This document shows positions 8,314-17,153 of a stretch of DNA of 64,000 bases, piece after piece (positions within the stretch are counted from its first letter, which is position 1; each line of letters opens with the position of its first letter). The DNA lies in assembly GCF_002929295.1 (NCBI RefSeq), contig NZ_PJIM01000001.1:666040-730039 (forward strand), written 5' to 3'. The translations under genes were made by a program, and so were the position numbers. The DNA comes from Arthrobacter sp. SX1312 (lineage in GTDB: Bacteria > Actinomycetota > Actinomycetes > Actinomycetales > Micrococcaceae). The notes beneath the pieces are model-generated. The model saw nothing but the letters and a program-made list of their open reading frames with translations. It did not search any database and was not told the DNA's origin.

Positions 8314-9372
8314 ATGAGCACCCATCAGCTCTTTCCTCCGCAGGACCTTGTTCGCTTGGCCACCGACGCACTGGAGGCTCGTGGCGTTCCGCACCAGGAC
8401 GCAGCCCTCACTGCGCGCTCCCTGGTTCAGGCGGACCAGCGTGGCATTTACTCGCACGGATTGCTCCGTCTCCCCTTGTACTGCGAGGCGCTAAGGCTGG
8501 GCGGCATCAACCCGGTACCCAGCCTGAAGTTCTCTCGAAACCAGGGCAGCGTCGCAGTACTCGACGCAGACGCTGCACTGGGTCAAGTCGCCATGCAGGC
8601 TGCTGTGGATCGCGTCATCGACGTTGGTCGCAGGGAAGGTATCGCTGCCGTCGCCGTCCATAACAGCAGTCACTATGGTGCCGGGGCGTTCTGGAGTGAT
8701 CAGCTCGCAGAGGCGGGATTCATGGCCTTCATCACCTCATCCACCGGACCAGTGGTTGCACCCCACGGTGGAACCAGCAAGGTCCTCGGCACGAATCCGT
8801 TGACCTTCGGCGCACCCAGCGCGTCCGGGTGGCCGCTCACGGCCGACCTGGCAACTAGCAACGGTGCTTATGGCAAGGTGATTGCCGCGAAGAATGAGGG
8901 CACACAGTTGCCGGAGGGTTGGGCGGTCGACGCCGCCGGCAACCCGACCACGGACCCACAAGAGGCGGAAAAGGGATCGATGATCCCCTTCGGCGGCCAC
9001 AAGGGCTCCGCAGTGGCCGTTCTGCTCGAGGCATTCGCGGCATCCCTGACAGACGCTACGTTCGCTTTCGAGACTGTCGACATCTGGTCCAACCCGGCGT
9101 CGCGAATGAATAACGGACACCTGGTCGTCGGCCTCGACACGGCTGCCTTCGCCGGCAGCGCACGGACGGCGGCGAGGGTAGCTATCCTTCAGGACCGCGT
9201 ACGCAGCTCTGGTCCTGCAGGCCGGCCCGTGGATGCCCCGGGAGATCCAGAACGTCGGCGCGAGGCGGGTGCTGCAGACGCTGTTTCCTTGCCGCTCTCG
9301 ACCATCGATCAACTGACCTCCCTAGCCGACGAGCTGTCCCTCTTACCCCTTTCATCCCGACCAGCAACCTGA
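8314..9372 (+). CDS. Ldh2/MDH-family NAD(P)-dependent oxidoreductase
   Basis: A 352-residue member of the malate/L-lactate/ureidoglycolate dehydrogenase (Ldh2) family, structurally unrelated to classical LDH. Diagnostic segments are QADQRGIYSHGLLRLP (substrate loop with the conserved SHG), VAVHNSSHYGAGAFW with the catalytic-type His, GTNPLTFGAPS and the IPFGGHKGSAVAVLLEAF motif. Relatives reduce or oxidise 2-hydroxy/2-keto acids, including sugar-acid-derived ones. It is the first gene of the operon, so oxidation of L-lactate from the diketo-hydrolase route or of a related 2-hydroxy acid is plausible. The start is ATG 8314, with its RBS about 10 bases upstream. The C-terminal 45 residues are less family-like. 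Confidence 0.82.
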   Translation: MSTHQLFPPQDLVRLATDALEARGVPHQDAALTARSLVQADQRGIYSHGLLRLPLYCEALRLGGINPVPSLKFSRNQGSVAVLDADAALGQVAMQAAVDRVIDVGRREGIAAVAVHNSSHYGAGAFWSDQLAEAGFMAFITSSTGPVVAPHGGTSKVLGTNPLTFGAPSASGWPLTADLATSNGAYGKVIAAKNEGTQLPEGWAVDAAGNPTTDPQEAEKGSMIPFGGHKGSAVAVLLEAFAASLTDATFAFETVDIWSNPASRMNNGHLVVGLDTAAFAGSARTAARVAILQDRVRSSGPAGRPVDAPGDPERRREAGAADAVSLPLSTIDQLTSLADELSLLPLSSRPAT

Positions 9373-9401
9373 CCATCAGTATCTTTCGGAAGGATTCAGC
9401 A

Positions 9402-10451
9402 ATGAAGCTCGAAACTAACCCCACCAGCAATTCCGCAGGTTCCCACGCCAACCGGAGGATGGTCCTGAGCGTTGCCGCGGCGGCCGCTCTACTGCTGTCC
9501 GGATGCGGTGTCGGCACGGCCGTCGATCGGGACAGTGTGGAAGAAGTAGATACGAACGCCAAGACTCTCCGGCTGGCGCACGTCTACGATGCAGGGCACC
9601 CGGTTGAGGAATGCGGCGTCGCCACCCTCAAGGAGGAGTTGCAGGGAAGCGGCCTGCAGATTCAGAGCTTCCCATCCGCCCAATTGGGCAACGAATCCGA
9701 ATTGCTGGAACAGGTTGCCTCCGGCAGCCTCGACATGGCCGTGGCGGGTCCGTCCTTCCTGGGCGTCTGGGAGGAGAACGCGGCCGTTCTCGACGCGGCA
9801 TACCTGTTCGAAGACGTGGACCACTTCGTGGAGACAGCTAACGGCGAAGTAATGCAGACTGTGTTCGACGATCTGTATGAATCCTCCGACATCAAGGTGC
9901 TCTCCAACTGGTACTACGGAACCCGCCACGTGACAGCGAACAAGGAGATCAGTACCGCCGCCGACTTCAACGGTCTAAAGATCCGGACTCCCAACGCGCC
10001 CCTGTACCTGACCAATATCAGTGCCATGGGTGGCACTGCGACCCCCATGGCACTTGACGAGGTGTACCTGGCGCTTCAGCAGGGTGTCATTGACGCGCAG
10101 GAAAACCCGGTCCCCACCATCTCCACAGCGAAGTTCAATGAGGTCCAGGACTACATCAACCTGACCGGCCACATGATCCAAGGCGTCGAGATCACGACAG
10201 GGCGCACCGTGTACGAAGGTCTGTCCGACGAGGAGCGCACCGCACTCGAAGGCGCCATGCAGACCGCCGCAGACGCCACCCGCGAATGCGTCGAGGAGCA
10301 GGAACAGTCCATCCTCGAGGAATGGAAGACCGGCAGCGGCATCCAGGTCAACGAAGACGTCGACCGTGAATCTCTTGCCGCTTCAGCAGGGGAAGTCATG
10401 CGCGAACAGCCTTGGGGTGACCTTTACGAGCAGATCCAGACGGCGCGATGA
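9402..10451 (+). CDS. dctP: TRAP transporter substrate-binding lipoprotein (DctP)
   Basis: A 349-residue extracytoplasmic solute receptor of a tripartite ATP-independent periplasmic transporter. A lipoprotein signal is clear: Arg-Arg at 18-19, a hydrophobic core, and lipobox LLSGC with Cys35 as the lipidation site. The mature domain shows DctP features: PSAQLGNESELLEQVASGSLDMAV, WYYGTRHVTANKEI, and the FNGLKIRTPNAPLYL motif, whose Arg in this family forms a salt bridge with the substrate carboxylate. ALQQGVIDAQENPVPT follows. The bound ligand is therefore an acid, and the neighbours suggest an aldonate or uronate. The stop overlaps the dctQ start (ATGA). Confidence 0.92.
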   Translation: MKLETNPTSNSAGSHANRRMVLSVAAAAALLLSGCGVGTAVDRDSVEEVDTNAKTLRLAHVYDAGHPVEECGVATLKEELQGSGLQIQSFPSAQLGNESELLEQVASGSLDMAVAGPSFLGVWEENAAVLDAAYLFEDVDHFVETANGEVMQTVFDDLYESSDIKVLSNWYYGTRHVTANKEISTAADFNGLKIRTPNAPLYLTNISAMGGTATPMALDEVYLALQQGVIDAQENPVPTISTAKFNEVQDYINLTGHMIQGVEITTGRTVYEGLSDEERTALEGAMQTAADATRECVEEQEQSILEEWKTGSGIQVNEDVDRESLAASAGEVMREQPWGDLYEQIQTAR

Positions 10452-11062
10452 GCGAAGAGGTCGGCTCGTATCCAACCTCGGGCAATGAGAACAACCTCGC
10501 TACCGGGCTACGGGTTCCGCAGGAACCCGACGACCCGGACTTTCCGGAGCAACGAAACAGCCCGTACCGGTATCTCGTCGTCACCGAGAGGCTCGCTGCC
10601 TGCACGTTCCTCGTGGGCACGCTGGGCCTGATCATCCTGCAAGTCGTCAGCCGCTACATCTTCAACTCGCCGTTCAGCTGGACCGAAGAGCTGGCGCGGT
10701 TCGGCTTACTGTGGTTCACCTTCGTCTCCGCCGGATTCGTGATGGCGCGCCGTATCCACATCGCGGTCGATATCGTCGCAAGCAAATTGGGGCGAAAGGG
10801 AACGGTCGTCCTCGACACCTTTGCCCTGGCCATGGTGATCATCGCCTCGGGGATGATGGCTTTCGCCGGGGCGGAATTTGCCGCCGAAGCGGCGCGCCTT
10901 CAGGCCCCGGCGACGTCATTGCCAATGAGTCTGGTCTACAGCTCGGCGGTGGTGGGATTCACGCTGATCTGTTTCCACGCCCTGGTGCACATGTACCTGA
11001 ATATCCGCCATCCGGAGCTCGTGCCGGACGCGATGGAAAACCTCGAACGGGAAGCGGTCTAG
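10448..11062 (+). CDS. dctQ: TRAP transporter small permease (DctQ)
   Basis: A 204-residue membrane protein with about four predicted helices (around residues 48-70, 84-102, 118-140 and 157-182). The FNSPFSWTEELARFGLLWFTF motif is typical of DctQ-family small subunits. It joins DctM to make the sodium-driven membrane part of the TRAP carrier. The 45-residue N-terminal cytoplasmic extension is longer and more polar than usual. It begins at ATG 10448, overlapping the dctP stop, and ends 10 bases before dctM, so all three transporter parts are made in step. Confidence 0.9.
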   Translation: MSEEVGSYPTSGNENNLATGLRVPQEPDDPDFPEQRNSPYRYLVVTERLAACTFLVGTLGLIILQVVSRYIFNSPFSWTEELARFGLLWFTFVSAGFVMARRIHIAVDIVASKLGRKGTVVLDTFALAMVIIASGMMAFAGAEFAAEAARLQAPATSLPMSLVYSSAVVGFTLICFHALVHMYLNIRHPELVPDAMENLEREAV

Positions 11063-11072
11063 GAAACCCGAT

Positions 11073-12353
11073 ATGACTCTACTTATCATGGTGATCAGCC
11101 TGCTGCTGCTCCTCGCCCTACGGGTACCCGTCTCATTCGCACTCCTGATCCCGTCCCTCGGATATGTGCTTACGGACCCCTCGGTACGTCTCGGTACCGC
11201 TGTCCAGCAGACCGTTTCGGGAGTCGATAGCTTCTCCATCCTCGCGGTTCCAATGTTCATTCTGTTGGGGAACCTGGCCAATGTCTCCGGCGTGACCGAC
11301 AAGCTGTACGACGCCGCTGTAGCGGGGATCGGGCACCTCCGGGGCAGTCTGGGTTACGTGAACGTGGCCACCAGTTTCGGATTCTCTTGGATGAGCGGGG
11401 CCGCGATTGCAGACGCGGCAGCGATGGGCCGCGTCCAGGTGCCGGCTATGGTTCAGCGCGGCTACAAGCGTGAATTCGCGCTAGGAGTCACCGGGGCCTC
11501 GAGCCTGATCGCTCCCATGATCCCGCCGAGCATCCCAGCCGTGATCTACGCGGTCACGGCAGGGGTGTCCGTCGGAGCGCTCTTCATGGCGGGAATCGTT
11601 CCCGCGCTGATCCTGGTGACCGCGCTGTGCACCACAGTATGGATCCTCATGCGGAAAAGGAACGAACTCCGTCTGCCCAGATCGACATGGGCCCTTCGCG
11701 GCAAGACAGCCCTTGCGGCCGTCCCGGCCCTCGGCTCTGCCGTCGTGATCCTCGGCGGCATCCTCAGCGGCATCTTCACGCCCACGGAAGCCAGCGGCAT
11801 CGGAGTCATCTACATCGCCATCCTGGCCGTCGTCTATAAGGCACTCACCTGGCGGAAGCTGTACCGCACCCTGCTGACCACCGTCGAGACCTCCGGCTCG
11901 GTCCTCCTGATCGTCGCAGCTGCGGCGCTGTTCGGGTGGGTCCTTGCCCGGGAACAGGCACCACAGGTCGCCGCGAATCTCATCCTGGAGATCACGAACC
12001 AACCGATCGTGTTCCTGATCCTCGTCAACGTGTTGCTCCTCCTGGTGGGCTGTGTCCTAGAACCGACGGCCGCGATCCTGATCCTGGTCCCCGTGCTTCT
12101 TCCCGTCGCTGAAACCTTCGGGATAGACCCAGTCCACTTCGGCATCATGGTCATCTTCAACCTCCTGATTGGGCTGATCACCCCACCCGTGGGACTGGTG
12201 CTGTTCGTCCTCTCAAGTGTCACCAAGGCACCGGTGCCTGTCGTGATCAAGGGAATCTTGCCGTTCTTCGCTCCCATGGTTGTGACCCTGCTGCTCATCA
12301 GCTTCGTTCCGGCCGTCACGCTCGCTCTGCCGGTACTGCTCGGCTTCCTCTAG
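11073..12353 (+). CDS. dctM: TRAP transporter large permease (DctM)
   Basis: A 426-residue polytopic protein of the DctM/ion-transporter superfamily with about 12 helices. Family marks are FILLGNLANVSGVTDKLYD, FGFSWMSGAAIADAAAMG, GASSLIAPMIPPSIPAVIY and the second-half repeat FNLLIGLITPPVGLVLFV, the two helical hairpins that form the Na+ and substrate sites. It is the translocating subunit. Its place inside a sugar-acid operon argues for import of an aldonate or similar acid. Start ATG 11073; length is normal. Confidence 0.93.
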   Translation: MTLLIMVISLLLLLALRVPVSFALLIPSLGYVLTDPSVRLGTAVQQTVSGVDSFSILAVPMFILLGNLANVSGVTDKLYDAAVAGIGHLRGSLGYVNVATSFGFSWMSGAAIADAAAMGRVQVPAMVQRGYKREFALGVTGASSLIAPMIPPSIPAVIYAVTAGVSVGALFMAGIVPALILVTALCTTVWILMRKRNELRLPRSTWALRGKTALAAVPALGSAVVILGGILSGIFTPTEASGIGVIYIAILAVVYKALTWRKLYRTLLTTVETSGSVLLIVAAAALFGWVLAREQAPQVAANLILEITNQPIVFLILVNVLLLLVGCVLEPTAAILILVPVLLPVAETFGIDPVHFGIMVIFNLLIGLITPPVGLVLFVLSSVTKAPVPVVIKGILPFFAPMVVTLLLISFVPAVTLALPVLLGFL

Positions 12354-12386
12354 ACCGCCTCCTCCTGACCTTCAAGGAACCTCCTC

Positions 12387-13691
12387 ATGTCAAAGATTGA
12401 ATCTGTCCGCACCACCGATGTCCGCTTTCCCACGTCACTGGAACTCGACGGCTCGGACGCCGTCAACGTCGACCCCGACTACTCGGCGGCTTACGTTGAA
12501 ATCAAGACCGACGACGGCGAGAGCGGGTACGGGCTCGTCTTCACCTGCGGCCGCGGCAATGACATCGTCACCGCCGCCATGGACAGCTACGGCGAACTCC
12601 TCGTTGGCCGGGACACCGACGAACTGGTCAACAACCTCGGAGATTCCTCCCGCCGTCTCATCCATGACTCCCAAATGCGCTGGCTCGGCCCCGAAAAGGG
12701 TGTATCCCACATGGCGTGCGGCGGGTTGATCAACGCCATGTGGGACATCCGGGCACGCCGCGAAGAGAAACCGCTGTGGCTGTTGCTCAGCGAAATGTCC
12801 TCGGAAGAAATCATCAGCGCCGTGGACTTCACCCACATCCGTAATGCCCTCACCCCCGAGGATGCCGCCGACATCCTGCGGGAAGGACAGGTGGGCAAGG
12901 AAGCACGCATCGCCGAACTCACGGCACACGGCTACCCCGCCTACACCACCACCCCAGGCTGGCTCGGTTACAGCGACGAGAAGCTGGTCCGGTTGTCAAA
13001 GGAAGCCGTCGCCGATGGTTTCGGCATGATCAAGCTCAAGGTTGCCGGCAGCATCGAGGATGATCGCCGGCGGCTGTCCCTAGCGCGAGAAGCAGTAGGA
13101 CCGGACGTCCGAATCGCGATCGACGCCAACCAGCGCTGGGAGGAGCAGGAAGCCATCGACTGGGTCAACCAACTCCAGGACTTCGCGCCCTACTGGATCG
13201 AGGAACCGACGAGCACTGACGACATCCTCGCCCACGCTGCCATCCGCAAAGCCGTCCACCCCATCAAGGTCGTGACCGGTGAAGCTGTTCACAACCGCAT
13301 CATCTTCAAGCAAATGCTTCAGGCCGGGGCCATCGACATCATGCAGATCGATTCGACCCGGGTGGCCGGTGTCAACGAGAACATCGCGAACCTGCTGCTC
13401 GCGGCACGTTTCGAGACCCCGGTCTGCCCGCATGCCGGAGGGGTCGGGTTGTGCGAACTGGTGCAGCACTTCTCCTTCTTCGACTATGCAGCCATCACCG
13501 GCACGATGGAGGACCGCGTCATCGAGTTCGTCGACCACCTCCATGAGCACTTCACAGAACCGGCAGTTGTCTCCAATGGCCGGTACCAGGCACCCAAGCT
13601 TCCCGGTGTCGGAGCCGAGATGCTGCCCGAATCCACCTCACGCTGGTCGTACCCAAACGGTGCCGTGTGGCAGGAACTGAACGCCCGCTGA
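12387..13691 (+). CDS. L-fuconate dehydratase-like sugar acid dehydratase (enolase superfamily)
   Basis: A 434-residue enolase-superfamily enzyme closely resembling L-fuconate dehydratases: the N-terminal ELDGSDAVN and DPDYSAAYV stretches, and TTPGWLGYSD in the middle. Catalytic parts are visible. The KLK pair (about 216/218) is the base, metal ligands are Asp in IDANQRW (about 246), Glu in WIEEPTS (about 272) and Glu in VTGEAVHNR, and a His follows in CPHAGGVGLCE. It would convert an aldonate to its 2-keto-3-deoxy derivative. Characterised relatives accept L-fuconate, D-arabinonate and L-galactonate, which share stereochemistry. This is probably the entry enzyme for every branch encoded downstream. 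Exact substrate is inferred. Confidence 0.88.
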   Translation: MSKIESVRTTDVRFPTSLELDGSDAVNVDPDYSAAYVEIKTDDGESGYGLVFTCGRGNDIVTAAMDSYGELLVGRDTDELVNNLGDSSRRLIHDSQMRWLGPEKGVSHMACGGLINAMWDIRARREEKPLWLLLSEMSSEEIISAVDFTHIRNALTPEDAADILREGQVGKEARIAELTAHGYPAYTTTPGWLGYSDEKLVRLSKEAVADGFGMIKLKVAGSIEDDRRRLSLAREAVGPDVRIAIDANQRWEEQEAIDWVNQLQDFAPYWIEEPTSTDDILAHAAIRKAVHPIKVVTGEAVHNRIIFKQMLQAGAIDIMQIDSTRVAGVNENIANLLLAARFETPVCPHAGGVGLCELVQHFSFFDYAAITGTMEDRVIEFVDHLHEHFTEPAVVSNGRYQAPKLPGVGAEMLPESTSRWSYPNGAVWQELNAR

Positions 13692-13711
13692 AGTCTCGGA
13701 AGGACATTTCC

Positions 13712-15199
13712 ATGAGCACATCCACCCTGACCATTGCCACCACTGCCGAACAGGTGGACCGCGCCGCGCGGCAAGCCCACGCCGCGTTCCTCAGCATCGC
13801 CGACGAATCGCCCTCGACGCGTGCTGCCCGACTGAACACGATCGCCGATGCCCTCCGCGCCCATTCACAGGAACTGGTCGCCCTCGCTGCCACCGACACG
13901 AATCTTGCCGAGGTACGTCTCCAGGGCGAAGTGAAGCGATCCGCATTCCAGCTCGACCTGTTCGCCGATGAGGTCCGCACCGGGGTCGCCCTCGACGCCA
14001 CCGTGGACCATGCCGATCCGGACTGGGGCATGGGTCCACGACCGGACATCCGGAGGGTCAATGTGCCGCTCGGCGTGGTCGGTGTCTTCGGGGCGTCCAA
14101 CTTCCCTTTCGCGTTCAGCGTCATGGGTGGCGACAGCGCCTCCGCCCTCGCAGCCGGATGCGCCGTACTGCATAAAATCCATCCGGGACACCGGAAGCTG
14201 GCGCTGCGGACCGGGGAAATCGTGGTCGCCGCATTGGCCGACGCCGGCGCCCCGGCGGGCCTGTTCTCGCTGGTCGACGGTCGCCCGGCCGCGGAGGCGC
14301 TGGTGGACCATCCTCTCATCAAGGCCATCGGGTTCACGGGTTCCACAACCGGAGGCCGCGCGCTCTTCGACCGGGCCAATGCGCGACCCGTACCGATCCC
14401 CTTCTACGGGGAACTGGGCAGCATCAACCCGGTCTTCGTGTTGCCGACCGCCTGGGACTCCCGGGCCGAAGAAATCCTCACCGGTTACGCCGGATCCTTC
14501 ACCATGGGCATGGGACAATTCTGCACCAAACCCGGCGTGCTCTTCGTCCCGGATTCCGCGTCCGAGGAGCAGCTGCGCGACACCCTGGGGACGGCGCTCG
14601 ACGAGGCGCCGCTGGCCAAGCTCCTCACCCCCGGCCTGCGCAAATCCTTCGGCAAGGCACGCGACGAGGTAGCTTCGTTCGCCGGGGTCCGGGCCCTGGT
14701 ATCGGGTACTGACAGTGAAATACCGACACCGACCGTCCTGCTGGTCGATGCGGAGTCCGTCGCCTCGGACCCAGAGGTGCTGCACCGGGAAATGTTCGGT
14801 CCTGCAACCGTGGTTGTCAGATACCGCGACGTCGCCGACCTGCCGGCACTTGCAGCGCAGATGGAGGGACAACTGACGGCCACCATCCACGCGGACGAGG
14901 GCGATCCGTCCGGGGAACTGCTCTCCACGCTGACCGGCATCGCCGGCAGAGTGCTGTGGAACGGTTGGCCTACAGGTGTCACGGTCTCCTATGCGCAACA
15001 GCACGGCGGCCCGTACCCTGCGACGACGGCACCGGGCACGACTTCGGTCGGCACCGCCGCGATCAACCGCTTCATGCGTCCGGTGGCCTATCAGGATGTG
15101 CCCGACGCTGCCCTTCCACCGGCGCTGCAGAACGTAAACCCTTGGGAAATCGCTCGTCGGGTGAACGGAAGCATGGAACCAGCAGGAGGAACCCCATGA
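13712..15199 (+). CDS. aldehyde dehydrogenase, 2-oxoglutarate-semialdehyde dehydrogenase-like
   Basis: A 495-residue NAD(P)+-dependent aldehyde dehydrogenase. The cofactor-side motif GVFGASNFPFAFS carries the oxyanion Asn. The general base Glu is in FYGELGSINPVF near residue 234 and the nucleophile is in GQFCTKPGV near Cys271. The TKPG context, where most family members have GQxC followed by T/I and other residues, resembles 2,5-dioxovalerate (2-oxoglutarate semialdehyde) dehydrogenases. With the adjacent FAH-family protein it would complete a Weimberg-type route from a pentonate to 2-oxoglutarate. ATG 13712 follows a GGAAGGA RBS. Its stop overlaps the next start (ATGA). Confidence 0.85.
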   Translation: MSTSTLTIATTAEQVDRAARQAHAAFLSIADESPSTRAARLNTIADALRAHSQELVALAATDTNLAEVRLQGEVKRSAFQLDLFADEVRTGVALDATVDHADPDWGMGPRPDIRRVNVPLGVVGVFGASNFPFAFSVMGGDSASALAAGCAVLHKIHPGHRKLALRTGEIVVAALADAGAPAGLFSLVDGRPAAEALVDHPLIKAIGFTGSTTGGRALFDRANARPVPIPFYGELGSINPVFVLPTAWDSRAEEILTGYAGSFTMGMGQFCTKPGVLFVPDSASEEQLRDTLGTALDEAPLAKLLTPGLRKSFGKARDEVASFAGVRALVSGTDSEIPTPTVLLVDAESVASDPEVLHREMFGPATVVVRYRDVADLPALAAQMEGQLTATIHADEGDPSGELLSTLTGIAGRVLWNGWPTGVTVSYAQQHGGPYPATTAPGTTSVGTAAINRFMRPVAYQDVPDAALPPALQNVNPWEIARRVNGSMEPAGGTP

Positions 15200-16395
15200 C
15201 GCTGGTCGAGCCAGAAGCAGTCCTGCCCCAGGACACCCCGGAGGCCCTGCTCATCGGACGCCTATGGGATCCGGAGACGAAAGGTCCCCGACCCGTCCTG
15301 GTCCACGAGGGAAATCTGATCGACCTCTTCGACCATACGCAGACGGTGTCCGCTCTGCTCAATCGCAGCGATCTTCCCACCGTGCTGCAGCAGGCACAGC
15401 GTAAAGGTGCCCGCTGCTGGGATCTCCGCGATGTCCTGAATCCACCGGTCGGGAGCAGCAACGAAGCACCACACCTTCTCTCGCCGGTGGATCTGCAGGC
15501 CGTGAAAGCCTGCGGTGTCACGTTCGTGGACAGCCTGATCGAGCGCGTCATCGAAGAACGCTGTGCCGGTGATCTGACACTTGCGGAGCAGATGCGCGCA
15601 CAAGTGCTGGGATCGATCGGTGGGAGCCTTGCCGGGGTGCGGCCTGGTTCCGAGGAAGCCAAACGAGTCAAGGAATTACTCGTCCAGGAAGGCTTCTGGT
15701 CGCAGTATCTCGAGGTCGGTATCGGACCGGACCCGGAGGTCTTCACCAAAGCGCCTGTCCTCTCGACAGTCGGCTATGGCGTGCGCATCGGCATTCCCTC
15801 CTTTTCCTCCTGGAACAACCCCGAACCCGAACTGGTGCTCATGGTCGACAACCAAGGGCAGATCCGCGGCTGCACGTTGGGCAACGACGTGAACCTGCGC
15901 GATGTCGAGGGGCGGAGCGCCCTCCTGCTCGGGATGGCGAAGGACAACAACGGGTCAGCCGCGCTCGGACCCTTCATCCGATTGTTCAACGACTCCTACA
16001 CGCTGGATGACGCCCGGCAGGAAACGATTCGGCTCACGGTACGTGGCATCGACGGGTACACGCTCACCGGGACCAACAGCGTGCAGCGGCTGAGCCGGCC
16101 CTTTGAGGAGCTCGTGGGCGCGGCCTATGGTCGACACCACCAGTACCCTGACGGATTCGCCCTGTTCACCGGGACGCTCTTCGCCCCGAACGAGGACAGG
16201 AACGCTCCCGGCATGGGCTTCACCCACGAAGCCGGCGATATCGTCGAGATCAGCAGCAACCGGCTCGGCTCGCTTATCAACACAGTGCACCCAACCGAGG
16301 ACCTTGAACCGTGGACGTATGGCATCGGCAACCTCCTGGAGTACCTCTTGCATGACGCAAACACCCGGCACCCGGCCCCTGCTGGGACACCATGA
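15196..16395 (+). CDS. FAH-superfamily protein, 2-keto-3-deoxy-pentonate dehydratase-like
   Basis: A 399-residue protein with a C-terminal fumarylacetoacetate-hydrolase-like domain. The metal-binding acidic residues lie in NPEPELVLMV and GNDVNLRDVEGRSALLLGMAKD. The N-terminal 110 residues form the family's lid domain. It matches the AraD1-type FAH proteins found beside 2-oxoglutarate-semialdehyde dehydrogenases. In the archaeal D-arabinose pathway an FAH-fold protein of this sort dehydrates 2-keto-3-deoxy-D-arabinonate to 2,5-dioxopentanoate. The immediately upstream aldehyde dehydrogenase would take that product. AGGAGGA at 15183-15189 gives a strong RBS for ATG 15196, which overlaps the preceding stop. 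Function is by analogy and context. Confidence 0.75.
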   Translation: MTLVEPEAVLPQDTPEALLIGRLWDPETKGPRPVLVHEGNLIDLFDHTQTVSALLNRSDLPTVLQQAQRKGARCWDLRDVLNPPVGSSNEAPHLLSPVDLQAVKACGVTFVDSLIERVIEERCAGDLTLAEQMRAQVLGSIGGSLAGVRPGSEEAKRVKELLVQEGFWSQYLEVGIGPDPEVFTKAPVLSTVGYGVRIGIPSFSSWNNPEPELVLMVDNQGQIRGCTLGNDVNLRDVEGRSALLLGMAKDNNGSAALGPFIRLFNDSYTLDDARQETIRLTVRGIDGYTLTGTNSVQRLSRPFEELVGAAYGRHHQYPDGFALFTGTLFAPNEDRNAPGMGFTHEAGDIVEISSNRLGSLINTVHPTEDLEPWTYGIGNLLEYLLHDANTRHPAPAGTP

Positions 16396-17105
16396 CTGAC
16401 AACTCCCTCGACCTCGAATCCCGGGCGAGGCCCTCGGTCGACGTCTATGCGGCGTTGCGGGCCAAGGTCCTCGACCTGCAACTACCACCCGACGAGAAAG
16501 TGAACATCGATGCCCTCGCCCGGGAGTTCGGGGTGTCACAAACACCCGTCCGGGAAGCACTGAGCCAACTCGAGGGCGACAAGCTCATCATCAAGACCCC
16601 GGGCAAGGGGTACCGGACAACCCAACTCCTGGGCATGGCCGAACTCCGCGAGCTCTTCGAGTTCCGTCTCATGGTGGAGCCTTGGGCGGCCCGGGTGGCA
16701 GCGGCGAACCGCTTGAGCAACCCGGCCCGCCTGCTGCAGAAATCACTGTCGAGCTTCGAGGACGGCATGGAAACGGAGCCCAACGTACGACACCTCCTCG
16801 TGGCGCACGACACCCAGTTCCATGACAGCATCCTGAGCGCCAGCAGCAACCAGTTCGCACTGCACGCCTACCGCGCCACACATTGCCACCTGCACCTCTT
16901 CCGCCTCCACCCAGCGGACTACCAGGGACGACAGACGGTGGGGGAACACCGCAGCATCGTCGACGCCGTCGGGGCCTGCGACCCGGACGCAGCCGAGGCC
17001 GCGATGCATGCCCACCTCATCGGCGCGTACCACCGCTTCGCGGAGGCGTTCTCCCAGGACTCCGGAAAGGGCCTGCGGGTTCCTCCGCCAGCCAAGCTCT
17101 GCTGA
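16392..17105 (+). CDS. GntR-family (FadR/FCD) transcriptional regulator
   Basis: A 237-residue repressor-type regulator. The N-terminal winged helix-turn-helix (about 14-80) has NIDALAREFGVSQTPVREAL, the GntR signature. The C-terminal FCD effector domain supplies likely metal ligands in HDTQFHDSIL, GEHRSIVDAV and MHAHLIGAYHRF. FCD regulators often sense small carboxylic acids such as gluconate or pathway intermediates. It sits in mid-operon with its start overlapping the preceding stop (ATGA), so it is co-expressed with the pathway and probably autoregulates through the inverted repeats at 8246-8297. Confidence 0.9.
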   Translation: MTDNSLDLESRARPSVDVYAALRAKVLDLQLPPDEKVNIDALAREFGVSQTPVREALSQLEGDKLIIKTPGKGYRTTQLLGMAELRELFEFRLMVEPWAARVAAANRLSNPARLLQKSLSSFEDGMETEPNVRHLLVAHDTQFHDSILSASSNQFALHAYRATHCHLHLFRLHPADYQGRQTVGEHRSIVDAVGACDPDAAEAAMHAHLIGAYHRFAEAFSQDSGKGLRVPPPAKLC

Positions 17106-17153
17106 TCCGTCCGCCTCTACAGGCTTCCTTTCCACCACCTAAAGGGGTGCATC